Shown piece by piece: positions 16,025-24,277 of a stretch of 64,000 nucleotides of DNA. The position numbers and the translations under genes are program-made. This DNA comes from UBA4312 sp002394635 (GTDB lineage Bacteria > Bacillota_I > Bacilli_A > Erysipelotrichales > Erysipelotrichaceae), in assembly GCA_946539765.1 (NCBI GenBank), contig CAMNHO010000006.1, positions 60,687-124,686 on the forward strand, written 5' to 3'. Within the stretch, counting starts at the first letter, position 1; each line of letters starts with the position of its first letter. The notes below the pieces were generated by a model. It ran no database searches. It was not told the DNA's origin and was given only the letters and a program-made list of their open reading frames with translations.

Positions 16025-16576
16025 ATGAGTACAGATGAATTGAAAAAAGAATGGTATGTAGTGAATACATACGCAGGACAGGAGCATCGGGTAAAGGATA
16101 ATCTGGAACGACGGATCACGACAATGGGATTAGAGGATAACCTATTTCAGATTATTGTAGCCGAAGAAAAAGAAATCGAGTATAAGAATGGGAAACCAGT
16201 AGAGAAAACGAAAAATTTGTTTTCCGGATATTTACTGGTTCAGATGGTTATGACAGATGAAGCCTGGTATGCAGTGCGTAATACACCAGGTGTTACTGGA
16301 TTTATTGGATCCAGCGGTAAAGGAGCAAAACCGTTCCCGGTCCCTCAGGAAGAGATCGATGCGGTATTGCGACGGCTAGGAAATGTGGATGCCAATGTTC
16401 AGGTTGATTTTGAAGTCGGCGATACAGTCGAAATTTTAAATGGTGCCTTTAAAAATTCCGAAGGAATTGTTGAAAGCATGAACGATGAAAAAAAGGAAGC
16501 GACCATTTTATTGATCTTGTTTGGAAGGGAAACGCCAACGGAAATTCCTTATATGGATCTGAAAAAAGTCGCATAA
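16025..16576 (+). CDS. nusG: Transcription termination/antitermination factor NusG
   Basis: A 183-residue NusG. The NGN domain begins KKEWYVVNTYAGQEHRVKDNL, and FSGYLLVQM and NTPGVTGFIG follow. The KOW domain VGDTVEILNGAFKNSEGIVE is in the last third. It binds RNA polymerase and modulates pausing. The ATG at 16025 lies 8 bases after the secE stop; the longer frame from 15992 would overlap secE. In Bacillus rplK and rplA come next; here secG and rnr follow, so the order has been rearranged. Confidence 0.96.
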   Translation: MSTDELKKEWYVVNTYAGQEHRVKDNLERRITTMGLEDNLFQIIVAEEKEIEYKNGKPVEKTKNLFSGYLLVQMVMTDEAWYAVRNTPGVTGFIGSSGKGAKPFPVPQEEIDAVLRRLGNVDANVQVDFEVGDTVEILNGAFKNSEGIVESMNDEKKEATILLILFGRETPTEIPYMDLKKVA

Positions 16577-16591
16577 AAGGATGTGAATACG

Positions 16592-16822
16592 ATGAAGGAT
16601 ATACTAAATATAGTGTTAATGTGTTTATCAGGCTTTATTATTATTTTGACCTTGCTGCAATCTGGTAAATCAGATGGATTATCTGCTGCTTTTACCGGCA
16701 GTGGGGATCTGAACTTGTTTGCTGTGCAGAAAGAAAGAGGTCCTGAAAAGGTAATCAGCCGATTAACACTGTTCAGTGGTATTGCATTCTTTGCAATCGT
16801 TATTGCATTACAAGTTATATAA
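16592..16822 (+). CDS. secG: Preprotein translocase subunit SecG
   Basis: A 76-residue protein with two membrane segments joined by the Gly/Ser-rich loop QSGKSDGLSAAFTGSGDLNLF, which is diagnostic for SecG. It assists SecYE in protein translocation. I chose the ATG at 16592, 10 bases after AAAAGGA; the GTG at 16583 is too close to that site. It completes a translocon cluster (secE-nusG-secG) and is followed by a terminator. Confidence 0.9.
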   Translation: MKDILNIVLMCLSGFIIILTLLQSGKSDGLSAAFTGSGDLNLFAVQKERGPEKVISRLTLFSGIAFFAIVIALQVI

Positions 16823-16841
16823 AGGCCTTATGGCCTTTTTA
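16821..16841 (+). terminator. Terminator after secG
   Basis: A 7-bp perfect stem (AAAGGCC with GGCCTTT) closes a TTAT loop with a T-run. It lies only 20 bases before the rnr start, so rnr may depend on readthrough. Confidence 0.8.
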
Positions 16842-16860
16842 TTTTATGAAAGGAATAGGT

Positions 16861-18900
16861 ATGAAAGAAAGAATATTAGAACAGTTTAAACATCGTCCGG
16901 CTTTATCTATTAAAGATCTTGAATCCGGTCTACATCTAAAAAGTACAAAAGATTTTGTTCTCTTTATTAAAACACTGAATCAGATGGAGGAAGATAGAAT
17001 TCTATGGAATGATCATAATCATTATTATTTGCTGTCCTCTGGATCCTTTCATATTGGTTTTGTAAAAGATATCAGTCGTTATGAGTGGGCTGTGATAGGT
17101 AATGCCGGCAGAGTCTATGTACAAAAATCGGATCATGTACAGATATTTGATGGGGATGAAGTATTGGTTCGTTTAAATCCAGACGGAAATGAAGTGATTC
17201 ATATCTATAAGCACAAAATTCATAGGATTCTTGGAACGATTAAAAAAAGACGTCGAGAACTTGTATTTATTAGTGATGTGGATTATCATACACGGTTTAA
17301 GATCGTAAATGAAAAAGAATTTCATTTAAAGCATAATGATCGAGTGGTTGTGGAAATCATTCGATATGGCAGACCACTTCAAATTAAAATTGTCCGATTG
17401 ATTCCAAAAGAACCTGGAAACGATATAACGGCGATTTTGTATGCGCATTCTATACGGCAGGAATTCAGTGAAAAAGTAATCACACAAGCAAAAAAAATTA
17501 GTCAGGAGCTAAGAAAAGAAGATTATAAAAATCGAAAAGATCTTCGTTCTTTATTGACTGTGACAATCGATGGGGATGATGCACGTGATTTTGATGATGC
17601 AATTTCAATTGTTAGAAACGAATGCGGGTTTACATTGTTTGTTCATATAGCCGATGTCAGTTATTACGTAACGGAAAACAGTCCTATGGACCAGGAAGCA
17701 TATCGAAGAGGAAACAGTGTATACGTCTGCGACCGTGTTGTTCCCATGCTTCCTTTTGATTTAAGCAACGGTATTTGCTCGCTGAATCCCAAGGTGGATC
17801 GTTGTACACTGACATGTCGTATGGAAATCAATTTTGATGGGCGGTGTACGAAGTATTTATTATATCCGTCTGTTATTCATTCTGACTGTCGATGTACCTA
17901 TAAAAAGGTCAATCGTATGCTGCAGGAGGATCCGGATGCTATCGAAGAATATAGTTTGGTCCGATCGATGTTATTGGATTTGAAGGAGTGCACCGACTTG
18001 TTGAAGAAACAAGCATGGGCTGCCGGAGCAATTGATTTTCAAACAACAGAAGCATCTATCGTTTTAGACCGCAATGGTTATGCCGTGGACGTTGTCAAAA
18101 AAGATAGAGGGATCTCTGAGGAAATGATCGAACAATGTATGATTCTGGCTAATCGTTGTGTGGCACATGAGTTAAATACAAAAGAATTGCCCTGTATGTA
18201 CCGTATACATGAGAAACCAGATCCAAGAAAGATCGAAACAGTTATACAGACAGCACTGGCGATGCATGAGAATTGTCAGTTGGAACAAGAAGATTGTACA
18301 TCTAAAGAACTGCAACAGTTTTTAGAAGGTATAGTTGATGAAACAAATCACTTGGTTTTATCCATGGTTGTTTTAAGAGCAATGCAAAAAGCCAGATATA
18401 GCGAAGAGTGCATTGGCCATTTTGGCTTAGGGCTGAATGAATACTGCCATTTTACGTCTCCGATCCGACGATATTCTGATTTGGTCGTACATCGCATGAT
18501 CCGAAAATATATCTTTGTAGATACGGACAAGGAGAAGGTTTCAAAAGATAAAAAGAAAATTGAAAGACAAAGCTTTTTCATTTCTGAAAAGGAAAGAGAA
18601 GCAATAACGGTCGAAAGAGCCGTGGACGATTATAAAAAAGCACAGTACATGGAAAGAAGAATAGGAAGACGATATACTGCCACAGTAGTCAGTGTCACCA
18701 GCTTTGGCTTTTTTGTAGAGTTAGATAATACTGTGGAAGGTTTGGTGCCACTTCGATCTTTAAATGCGTTTTATACATATGATGAACAAAAATGCTGTTT
18801 GATCAGTGATTCGGATACGATTCAGCTTGGGCAAAAGGTTCGGGTCGTATGTAAAGATGTTAACTTGTCTAAAGGACAAATTGAATTTGCACTATATTGA
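16861..18900 (+). CDS. rnr: Ribonuclease R
   Basis: A 679-residue RNB-family 3'-5' exoribonuclease that degrades structured RNA. An N-terminal winged helix and cold-shock domains are followed by the RNB catalytic centre TIDGDDARDFDDAIS with its Asp cluster, then HFTSPIRRYSDLVVHR. A C-terminal S1 domain (YTATVVSVTSFGFFVELDNTVEG) ends the protein, and the usual Lys-rich tail is missing. The ATG at 16861 follows AAAGGAA; an earlier ATG at 16846 lies within the terminator. In Bacillus, smpB and ssrA follow secG-rnr; neither is here. Confidence 0.95.
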   Translation: MKERILEQFKHRPALSIKDLESGLHLKSTKDFVLFIKTLNQMEEDRILWNDHNHYYLLSSGSFHIGFVKDISRYEWAVIGNAGRVYVQKSDHVQIFDGDEVLVRLNPDGNEVIHIYKHKIHRILGTIKKRRRELVFISDVDYHTRFKIVNEKEFHLKHNDRVVVEIIRYGRPLQIKIVRLIPKEPGNDITAILYAHSIRQEFSEKVITQAKKISQELRKEDYKNRKDLRSLLTVTIDGDDARDFDDAISIVRNECGFTLFVHIADVSYYVTENSPMDQEAYRRGNSVYVCDRVVPMLPFDLSNGICSLNPKVDRCTLTCRMEINFDGRCTKYLLYPSVIHSDCRCTYKKVNRMLQEDPDAIEEYSLVRSMLLDLKECTDLLKKQAWAAGAIDFQTTEASIVLDRNGYAVDVVKKDRGISEEMIEQCMILANRCVAHELNTKELPCMYRIHEKPDPRKIETVIQTALAMHENCQLEQEDCTSKELQQFLEGIVDETNHLVLSMVVLRAMQKARYSEECIGHFGLGLNEYCHFTSPIRRYSDLVVHRMIRKYIFVDTDKEKVSKDKKKIERQSFFISEKEREAITVERAVDDYKKAQYMERRIGRRYTATVVSVTSFGFFVELDNTVEGLVPLRSLNAFYTYDEQKCCLISDSDTIQLGQKVRVVCKDVNLSKGQIEFALY

Positions 18901-18973
18901 TCTGTTGTTTTTGATAAAGATTTATAAAAAACAATGGAAAAAGATGATTACATACTAAACTTTAGGATGTGCT

Positions 18974-20047
18974 ATGTATACAGGTGCATATATATTAAAT
19001 GCGCAGGATCATTTAATTCAAGCGGCTGAAGTAGGGAAGGTACAATCTGGCGATACATCTGTTGTCATTACCGATGTGGAAGGAACGGAGGTATCCAGTA
19101 CTGAGGGTCCGAAAATTGATTATACATTCGAGCAGGTAAAAAAAGCAGCGGGAAAGAATGAGGATTTAATCAATACATATGGACAAGAAATTCTGGACAA
19201 TATGGATAAACTGAACGGAGATATTCTTATTGATGACGAAACAAATGAGATCGTGAAAAAACAACCAGGGGAAACAGTGACTGTAAAAGCAGAACTGGAT
19301 GTGACCCCGGTGAAGGCGGCCCTTGATTCGACCACTCACGTAGAATATGCAAATCATTCATTAAAAAATGTGATAGACATTGTGAAACTTGAGGGGTTTA
19401 AAAGCGAATTTGCAGCTGAGTTCTTGTTTGATAAAGGTCTGGAGATATCCGGGGATACTTCGGATTACATTTTTAATGGTAAAAATGTTTTTGAATTATT
19501 AAAAGAAGGTAATTTGAAAGTTGATAAAACAAACGGAAAAGTGCTGGCAATATTGACAACTACTAAGAAGTATGAATCATTTAAAGAAATGTATGATGAC
19601 ATCATGAATATCCAAGGTCCGTTTGAGCTGGTAATGAAACATGTGAAAATAACCCAGGAAGGCAGATTTCAGATCCATGGAACAACAGCCGGCTATATGT
19701 TTTCTTCAGCAACGCTTGATTTGCCTTTAGCATTTCCGGCAAAAACATTTGCGTTTACCTGGAATGCAACTCAGAATGAATCTGGAATCGATGCCGGCGG
19801 CTCACAACAGGAAATTACCGGAACAATAGAAGCCGCTCTGCCACAAACAAATGAACAGCCGGAACCGGAACGCAAAAAGGATAATCCAAAAGAAGAAAAT
19901 GTGTTACAGCCCCAGATTACAACAACAAAAAAGGAAGTAGCTACCGGTGTTTTCGTCGATGCTGCCTTATGGGCATCTATTATGGGGACATCAATGATAG
20001 GTGCGGCAGGAACCGAAGTGCTACGCAGAAAAAAACGAAATAAATAA
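18974..20047 (+). CDS. Surface-protein-like ORF lacking a signal peptide
   Basis: A 357-residue hydrophilic, beta-rich protein. Its C-terminus has the layout of a cell-wall sorting signal: a hydrophobic stretch (GVFVDAALWASIMGTSMIGA) and a basic tail, RRKKRNK. There is no LPXTG just before it. LPQTN occurs about 60 residues earlier, ahead of a Pro/Lys/Glu-rich spacer. The N-terminus has no signal peptide, and a stop codon 18 bases upstream leaves no room for one in the 73-base gap after rnr. I infer that the gene lost its 5' end or was moved here in part; a non-classical membrane protein is the alternative. No family is recognised. Confidence 0.55.
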   Translation: MYTGAYILNAQDHLIQAAEVGKVQSGDTSVVITDVEGTEVSSTEGPKIDYTFEQVKKAAGKNEDLINTYGQEILDNMDKLNGDILIDDETNEIVKKQPGETVTVKAELDVTPVKAALDSTTHVEYANHSLKNVIDIVKLEGFKSEFAAEFLFDKGLEISGDTSDYIFNGKNVFELLKEGNLKVDKTNGKVLAILTTTKKYESFKEMYDDIMNIQGPFELVMKHVKITQEGRFQIHGTTAGYMFSSATLDLPLAFPAKTFAFTWNATQNESGIDAGGSQQEITGTIEAALPQTNEQPEPERKKDNPKEENVLQPQITTTKKEVATGVFVDAALWASIMGTSMIGAAGTEVLRRKKRNK

Positions 20048-20115
20048 AATCCCACCAAAATAGACACGTGAAATAATTAAATCTCACCAATCTATGAAAG
20101 GTGGGATTTTTTATA
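20046..20115. repeat. IS-end-like hairpin acting as a bidirectional terminator
   Basis: A perfect 11-bp inverted repeat (AAAATCCCACC, 20046-20056, with GGTGGGATTTT, 20100-20110) encloses TAGACAC. The whole unit resembles the left end of the IS remnant at 23918, with a C-to-T change in one arm and the matching G-to-A in the other. It lies between two convergent genes and has T-runs suitable for termination both ways. I read it as a solo IS end put to use as a terminator. Confidence 0.6.
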
Positions 20116-20881
20116 TAAGATGAAAATGCTGAAGGGCTTTGATAATACCATTCTTATCAACAGCATCTGTAATATAATCACTGGCTTGTTTCGCAATATC
20201 CATGGCATTACCCATAGCGATCCCAATTCCGCAGTATGTCAGCATATCTACATCATTTCCGCCGTCTCCGAAGGCCATGGCCTCATCCTTGGTGTATCCG
20301 TAATAATCCAATATCTTTTCGATTCCTTTACCTTTTCCTCCGTCGATGGAAACGACATCTACTGCTTTGGGAAACCAACGCATACATTTTAATGTTGTTA
20401 CATTTTTTAATAAGTCTTCTTCTTCCTGTTCTATGACAGGGACCATCATTTCATAAATATCTTCTTCTAGCTTGTCTTTATAATCATCGATGATATACAG
20501 TTCCTCATTAGCAATGGAGAAAAACTCCTGCAGATCCTTGGAATAAAAATTACAGCCTAACAGATCTCTGGTCGCAATGCCGACCGGTCGATCCATAGCT
20601 GACGCAGTCTGGATCAGAGTGAAAATATCCTTGCGATCTAAAGGACTATTATAGATAACTTCGTGCTGATTGTAACAATAGGCACCGTTATAGGATAACA
20701 CCCCGTCAAACTCTATGGATGGAAAAGAAGGGACAACAAAGGATGGCCTTCCGGTCGCAATAAACAATTTGATGTTCTTTTTTTGGAGTATCTTCAGTAC
20801 TTTTATTAATTGACTATCTAAATATCTTTGTCCAAATGGTAGTAAAGTTCCATCGATATCAAAAAAAATGATTTTAATCAT
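20111..20881 (-). CDS. HAD-superfamily phosphatase, Cof type
   Basis: A 256-residue Cof-like (subfamily IIB) hydrolase. Motif I is FFDIDGTLLP with the nucleophile Asp near residue 9, motif II is FIATGRP, and motif IV is MAFGDGGNDVDML. A C2 cap domain lies between. Such enzymes dephosphorylate sugar phosphates, FMN or PLP; the substrate is not visible. The ATG at 20881 is where the family normally starts (MIKIIFFDIDG). The frame continues 46 codons upstream, but that part is low-complexity. No Shine-Dalgarno site precedes the ATG, and a TATAAT ends 7 bases before it, so the mRNA may be leaderless. Confidence 0.88.
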   Translation of the reverse strand: MIKIIFFDIDGTLLPFGQRYLDSQLIKVLKILQKKNIKLFIATGRPSFVVPSFPSIEFDGVLSYNGAYCYNQHEVIYNSPLDRKDIFTLIQTASAMDRPVGIATRDLLGCNFYSKDLQEFFSIANEELYIIDDYKDKLEEDIYEMMVPVIEQEEEDLLKNVTTLKCMRWFPKAVDVVSIDGGKGKGIEKILDYYGYTKDEAMAFGDGGNDVDMLTYCGIGIAMGNAMDIAKQASDYITDAVDKNGIIKALQHFHLI

Positions 20882-20888
20882 GTTAAAT

Positions 20889-20894
20889 ATTATA
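20889..20894 (-). promoter_or_regulatory. -10 box directly before the HAD gene (leaderless arrangement)
   Basis: TATAAT on the minus strand ends 7 bases before the ATG, which puts the transcription start on or next to the start codon. The -35 region is weak. Confidence 0.45.
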
Positions 20895-20944
20895 TATGTT
20901 TTATGGATTAATTGGTAGTAAATATGTCCAAATTGGTACTTGAT

Positions 20945-20972
20945 TTGACCCCTTAATAGGAATGAATATAAT
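20945..20972 (+). promoter_or_regulatory. Promoter of the leader-ankyrin-EF-G operon
   Basis: TTGACC and TATAAT are spaced by 16 bp. Transcription would start near 20979 and give a leader of about 150 bases before the ankyrin gene. Confidence 0.7.
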
Positions 20973-21004
20973 GAGCTTAGTAGAAATTGAAGGGAGTGGT
21001 AAAC

Positions 21005-21067
21005 ATGGTATTCGTTCAAGGCGATAAAAAATTAAATATGTTCACGCTCTCTTTTCAAGAGGCCTAA
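21005..21067 (+). CDS. 20-codon leader ORF inside a putative attenuator
   Basis: ATG with AGGGAG eight bases upstream opens MVFVQGDKKLNMFTLSFQEA and then a TAA. The stop codon overlaps the first bases of the terminator stem at 21066. A small hairpin (CTCTT/AAGAG, 21049-21061) lies in its last codons. The layout of promoter, short ORF, terminator and then genes is that of ribosome-mediated attenuation, in which a ribosome paused at the end of the ORF would block the terminator. The peptide itself matches nothing I know. Translation has not been shown. Confidence 0.5.
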   Translation: MVFVQGDKKLNMFTLSFQEA

Positions 21068-21100
21068 CTGGGTACGTGTTGTAGTCCAGTTTTTTCTTTT
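21066..21100 (+). terminator. Leader terminator (attenuator) before the ankyrin gene
   Basis: AACTGG (21066-21071) pairs with CCAGTT (21086-21091), with an inner TAC/GTA, followed by T6-C-T4. It lies 30 bases ahead of the ankyrin start, between the promoter and the genes. Confidence 0.75.
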
Positions 21101-21130
21101 ATATTTGATTCAAAAAGGAGGAATAATCAG

Positions 21131-21802
21131 ATGGATCAGAATTTTAACAAAGTATTTTGGGATGCGTGTGCCAATGGTGATTTCCCGATGGCTGCTGCCC
21201 AGATACGCGCTGGTGCGGACGTAAACTATCAGAACGGAGATGGTAGAACGGCATTGATGCGTGCTGCCAAAAGGGACAGAAAGGACATTGTTCAATTGTT
21301 AGTAGACAATGGCGCCGATGTCAATATGACAGACAATAAAGGAAAAACAGCTTTGATGGGAGCTGCTAAAAAAGGAAACAAAACAATTTGTAAAACTTTG
21401 ATTCTTGCTGGTGCGGACGTAAATGCAGCCGATGACCGTGGCAGAACTTCCTTGATGCGTGCCGCTTTACTGGGACAGGATCGCTGTGTAAGCGAACTGT
21501 TGGATGCCGGCGCAGATATTAATGCACAGGACGAAGCAGGAAGAACTGCTTTAATGGAAGCATGTATCGCTTTTAAAAGAGATACTATTGCATTGTTGTT
21601 ACAAAGAAATGCCGATGTAAACCTGTTTGATAATAATGGATGTACTGCATTGATGAGAGCTGCTTATGGAGGTTATGCAAGTCTTGTTGAAAAATTGCTG
21701 GCTTACGGGGCAGATAAAGATATGGAAGATAAACAGGGCAACACGGCTTTGGATTATGTAAGAGAGCATTGTAGAGCGCAATTAGAACCGATTTTGAGAT
21801 AG
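21131..21802 (+). CDS. Ankyrin-repeat protein
   Basis: A 223-residue protein made almost wholly of six to seven ankyrin repeats, each with the G-RTALM-AA and LL--GADVN-D signatures (for example NGDGRTALMRAAKRDRKDI and LVDNGADVN). There is no signal peptide or membrane segment, so it is a cytoplasmic protein-protein interaction scaffold. AAAAAGGAGG gives a strong ribosome site. The EF-G paralogue starts 13 bases after its stop, so the pair is an operon and physical or regulatory interaction is possible. The repeats are very regular, which suggests recent internal duplication or strong constraint. Confidence 0.93.
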   Translation: MDQNFNKVFWDACANGDFPMAAAQIRAGADVNYQNGDGRTALMRAAKRDRKDIVQLLVDNGADVNMTDNKGKTALMGAAKKGNKTICKTLILAGADVNAADDRGRTSLMRAALLGQDRCVSELLDAGADINAQDEAGRTALMEACIAFKRDTIALLLQRNADVNLFDNNGCTALMRAAYGGYASLVEKLLAYGADKDMEDKQGNTALDYVREHCRAQLEPILR

Positions 21803-21815
21803 GAGACGATGAAGT

Positions 21816-23888
21816 ATGAGAGACTATTTAAGTTCTGAAGTTAGAAATGTAAGTGTATTAGGACACAGCGGTGCCGGAAAAACGGCTGTATTGGAAGCAT
21901 TATTATATTATACAAAAGCAACGGATCGTTTTGGAAAGACTTCTGAAGGAAGCAGTATGATTGACTTTGACAGCGAGGAAATTCGCCGTGGTTTGAGTAT
22001 TTATACATCCATTGTTCCTATCGAATGGGATAACTGCAAAATCAATTTTATCGATACACCGGGTTATCTGGATTATGTAGGAGAAAAAGAAGCCGGTTTT
22101 GCGGTTGGTGATAACTGTTTGATCGTTGCTGATGCTAAGAATGTGCTGGCCTCCGGAACAAGATTGGCTTATAAAAAAGCTCTGGAAGCAAAAAAACCGA
22201 CGATTTTCTTCATCAATAAATTAGATGATCCGGAAACAAGTTTCGAAAATGCGTATGAACAGCTTCATGAAGCATTTGGAAAGAGCATTATTCCTTTTGA
22301 ATTACCGATTATCGAGAATAAGGAGATCGTTGGATCCGTTAATATTATTCGTAACAAAGCTTGGTACTATAAGGGACCAAAAGCTAATGAGAACGAACCG
22401 CAGCCTATTCCTGATTCATTGGCGGATGAAGTAAGCATGTATAAGGATCAAATTGCAGAAGCCGTTGCGATGAGCGATGATGATCTGATGGAAAAATTCT
22501 TCTCTGGTGAAGAATTTACAGATGCTGAATTAACACGTGGAGTGCGCATTGGCGTACGTAGTGGAGAAATCGTACCGGTATTCTCTGGAAGTGCTACGCA
22601 ATCCATAGGTATCCGTCGTTTAATGGATCTGATCGTAGATTACTTCCCAACATATTCTGAAAAAGGTATGTATGTTGCCAAAACCCCAGAGGGCCAAGAA
22701 GTTGAATTGATTACCAGTGAACAAGAAGTCCTGACAGCTCAGGTATTCAAGACGATTGTGGATCCATTTGTCGGTCAGATCTCCTATTTGAAAGTATTAA
22801 GTGGTGTATTATCCAGTGATTCAGTTATCGTTAATGGAAACAACGGAAAACAGGAAAAATTGAATGCGGTATATATCATTAAAGGTAAGCACCAAACAGC
22901 TTGTGGTAAGTTGTTTACTGGTGATATCGGTGCATTGACCAAACTACAATATACAAAAACCAATGATACGTTGTGTGAAAAAGGCAAGCTGTTGATTGCT
23001 GATCCGATTCCATTTGATGAACCTATGTATGGACAGGCTGTTTCTCCGAAAACAAAGAACGATGAAGGTAAGTTGTCTGATGGTCTGGCTAGCCTAGTAA
23101 AAGAGGATCCGACTTGTCGAGTTATCACAAATAAAGAAACGAAAGAAACAGTAATTTATGGTATCGGGGATCAACATCTAGATGTGTTGTTATCAAAATT
23201 AAAATCTAAATACAGAGTGGATGTAGTAACCAGTGATCCGAAGATTACATATCGGGAAACAATCACAAGAAAAGCAACTGGTGAGGGAAGACATAAGAAA
23301 CAGTCTGGTGGACATGGTCAATTTGGTCACGTATTTGTAGATTTCGAACCAAATCCAGATAGCCAGGAAATGGTATTCGATGAAAAAGTATTTGGTGGAG
23401 CTGTACCTAAACAATACTTCCCTGCAGTAGAAAACGGTTTACGTGAATGCTGCGAAAAGGGCCCTTTGGCCGGTTATAAGATGGTAAATCTGAAAGCTAC
23501 GTTGATGGATGGAAAATATCATGATGTAGATTCCAGTGAAATGGCATTTAAATTAGCTGCTCATCTGTCTTTTAAAAATGGTATGGAAAAAGCTCATCCG
23601 ATCTTATTGGAACCAATCATGAATGTAACAGTTACTGTGCCTGAGTCTTATACAGGCGCTATTATTGGCGATTTAAATAAACGTCGTGGTATGATCATGG
23701 GAATGGAACCAATAGAAGACGGACAGGAAATTTCTGCACAAGTACCTTTGGCTGAAATGTCAAAATATTCTTTGGATCTGAGAAGTATGTCTCAGGGGCT
23801 AGGAAGTTTTACAATGTCGATGGATCGTTATGATCCGGTACCGGACAACATTGCGCAAAGAATCATTGCGGCTGCCAAAAAAGATTAA
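21816..23888 (+). CDS. Elongation factor G paralogue (EF-G-like GTPase)
   Basis: A 690-residue five-domain translational GTPase. GHSGAGKT (16-23) is the P-loop, RRGLSIYTS the switch I region, DTPGY at 80-84 the G3 box and NKLD at 131-134 the G4 box. The G3 box has Tyr84 where translocating EF-G has the catalytic His. Domain IV shows GGHGQFGHVFVDFEP and domain V the EPIMNVTVTVPESYTGAIIGDLNKRRG region. It belongs to the EF-G-like branch that coexists with the main fusA. The role of that branch is unsettled; ribosome rescue, recycling or protection are candidates. It is cotranscribed with the ankyrin gene, behind the attenuator-like leader. Confidence 0.92.
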   Translation: MRDYLSSEVRNVSVLGHSGAGKTAVLEALLYYTKATDRFGKTSEGSSMIDFDSEEIRRGLSIYTSIVPIEWDNCKINFIDTPGYLDYVGEKEAGFAVGDNCLIVADAKNVLASGTRLAYKKALEAKKPTIFFINKLDDPETSFENAYEQLHEAFGKSIIPFELPIIENKEIVGSVNIIRNKAWYYKGPKANENEPQPIPDSLADEVSMYKDQIAEAVAMSDDDLMEKFFSGEEFTDAELTRGVRIGVRSGEIVPVFSGSATQSIGIRRLMDLIVDYFPTYSEKGMYVAKTPEGQEVELITSEQEVLTAQVFKTIVDPFVGQISYLKVLSGVLSSDSVIVNGNNGKQEKLNAVYIIKGKHQTACGKLFTGDIGALTKLQYTKTNDTLCEKGKLLIADPIPFDEPMYGQAVSPKTKNDEGKLSDGLASLVKEDPTCRVITNKETKETVIYGIGDQHLDVLLSKLKSKYRVDVVTSDPKITYRETITRKATGEGRHKKQSGGHGQFGHVFVDFEPNPDSQEMVFDEKVFGGAVPKQYFPAVENGLRECCEKGPLAGYKMVNLKATLMDGKYHDVDSSEMAFKLAAHLSFKNGMEKAHPILLEPIMNVTVTVPESYTGAIIGDLNKRRGMIMGMEPIEDGQEISAQVPLAEMSKYSLDLRSMSQGLGSFTMSMDRYDPVPDNIAQRIIAAAKKD

Positions 23889-23964
23889 TAATTGAAAAGC
23901 TCTGTTCGAGTGATATGATCCTACCAAAGTAGACACACGAAACATAAGAACGTGTATCTATGGA

Positions 23965-23972
23965 GGTAGGAT
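23965..23972 (+). promoter_or_regulatory. Hairpin arm that hides the ribosome site of orfA
   Basis: GGTAGGAT pairs with ATCCTACC at 23918-23925. GGAGG at 23962-23966, the ribosome site of the orfA remnant (ATG at 23979), overlaps the stem base, so readthrough transcripts from outside would be poorly translated. Confidence 0.45.
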
Positions 23973-23978
23973 TTTATT

Positions 23979-24277
23979 ATGGGAAGAAAGCCAAAGGTTT
24001 CCTATGAAGACAAGATCAAGGCATGTGAGGACTACATAAATGGAACAGCCAGAGCCATACAAATAGCTGAAAGGCTAAATCTTGGAAAGGGAGTATAGGA
24101 GTATATAAGTTAATCTATGAATTGACAAACAAGGATCGAATCAATGGATTGGAATCACTCTTACCCTTACAGAGAAATAATTCTTATAACAGGGATCTTA
24201 AAATTGAAATAGTAAAGGAGTACCTATCTGCAGCAGACTTACAAGCATCAAAAACCAACCGAATCAACTTCGATTAG
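23979..24277 (+). pseudogene. Transposase orfA remnant with a frameshift
   Basis: ATG opens MGRKPKVSYEDKIKACEDY and the helix-turn-helix start NGTARAIQIAERLNLG, then stops at 24096. The sense continues in another frame from 24086 as KGSIGVYKLIYELTNKDR and on to a stop at 24275. The pattern (GRKPKVSYEDKI, then a helix-turn-helix, then YELTNKDRI) fits OrfA of IS3-group elements. One frameshift and a 3' deletion make it non-functional; no DDE catalytic part is left. Confidence 0.7.

Noticed and set aside
18901..18973. smpB/ssrA (tmRNA) after rnr, as in Bacillus
   Set aside because: The 73-base gap is too short and the next ORF is unrelated; no tmRNA ends were seen.
19850..20047. Standard LPXTG sorting signal in the surface ORF
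   Set aside because: LPQTN is too far from the hydrophobic segment, and no LPXTG-type motif lies directly before it.
20882..21019. 46-codon extension of the HAD phosphatase
   Set aside because: It is aromatic-rich and unlike the family, which begins at MIKIIFFDIDG. It also crosses the divergent promoter.
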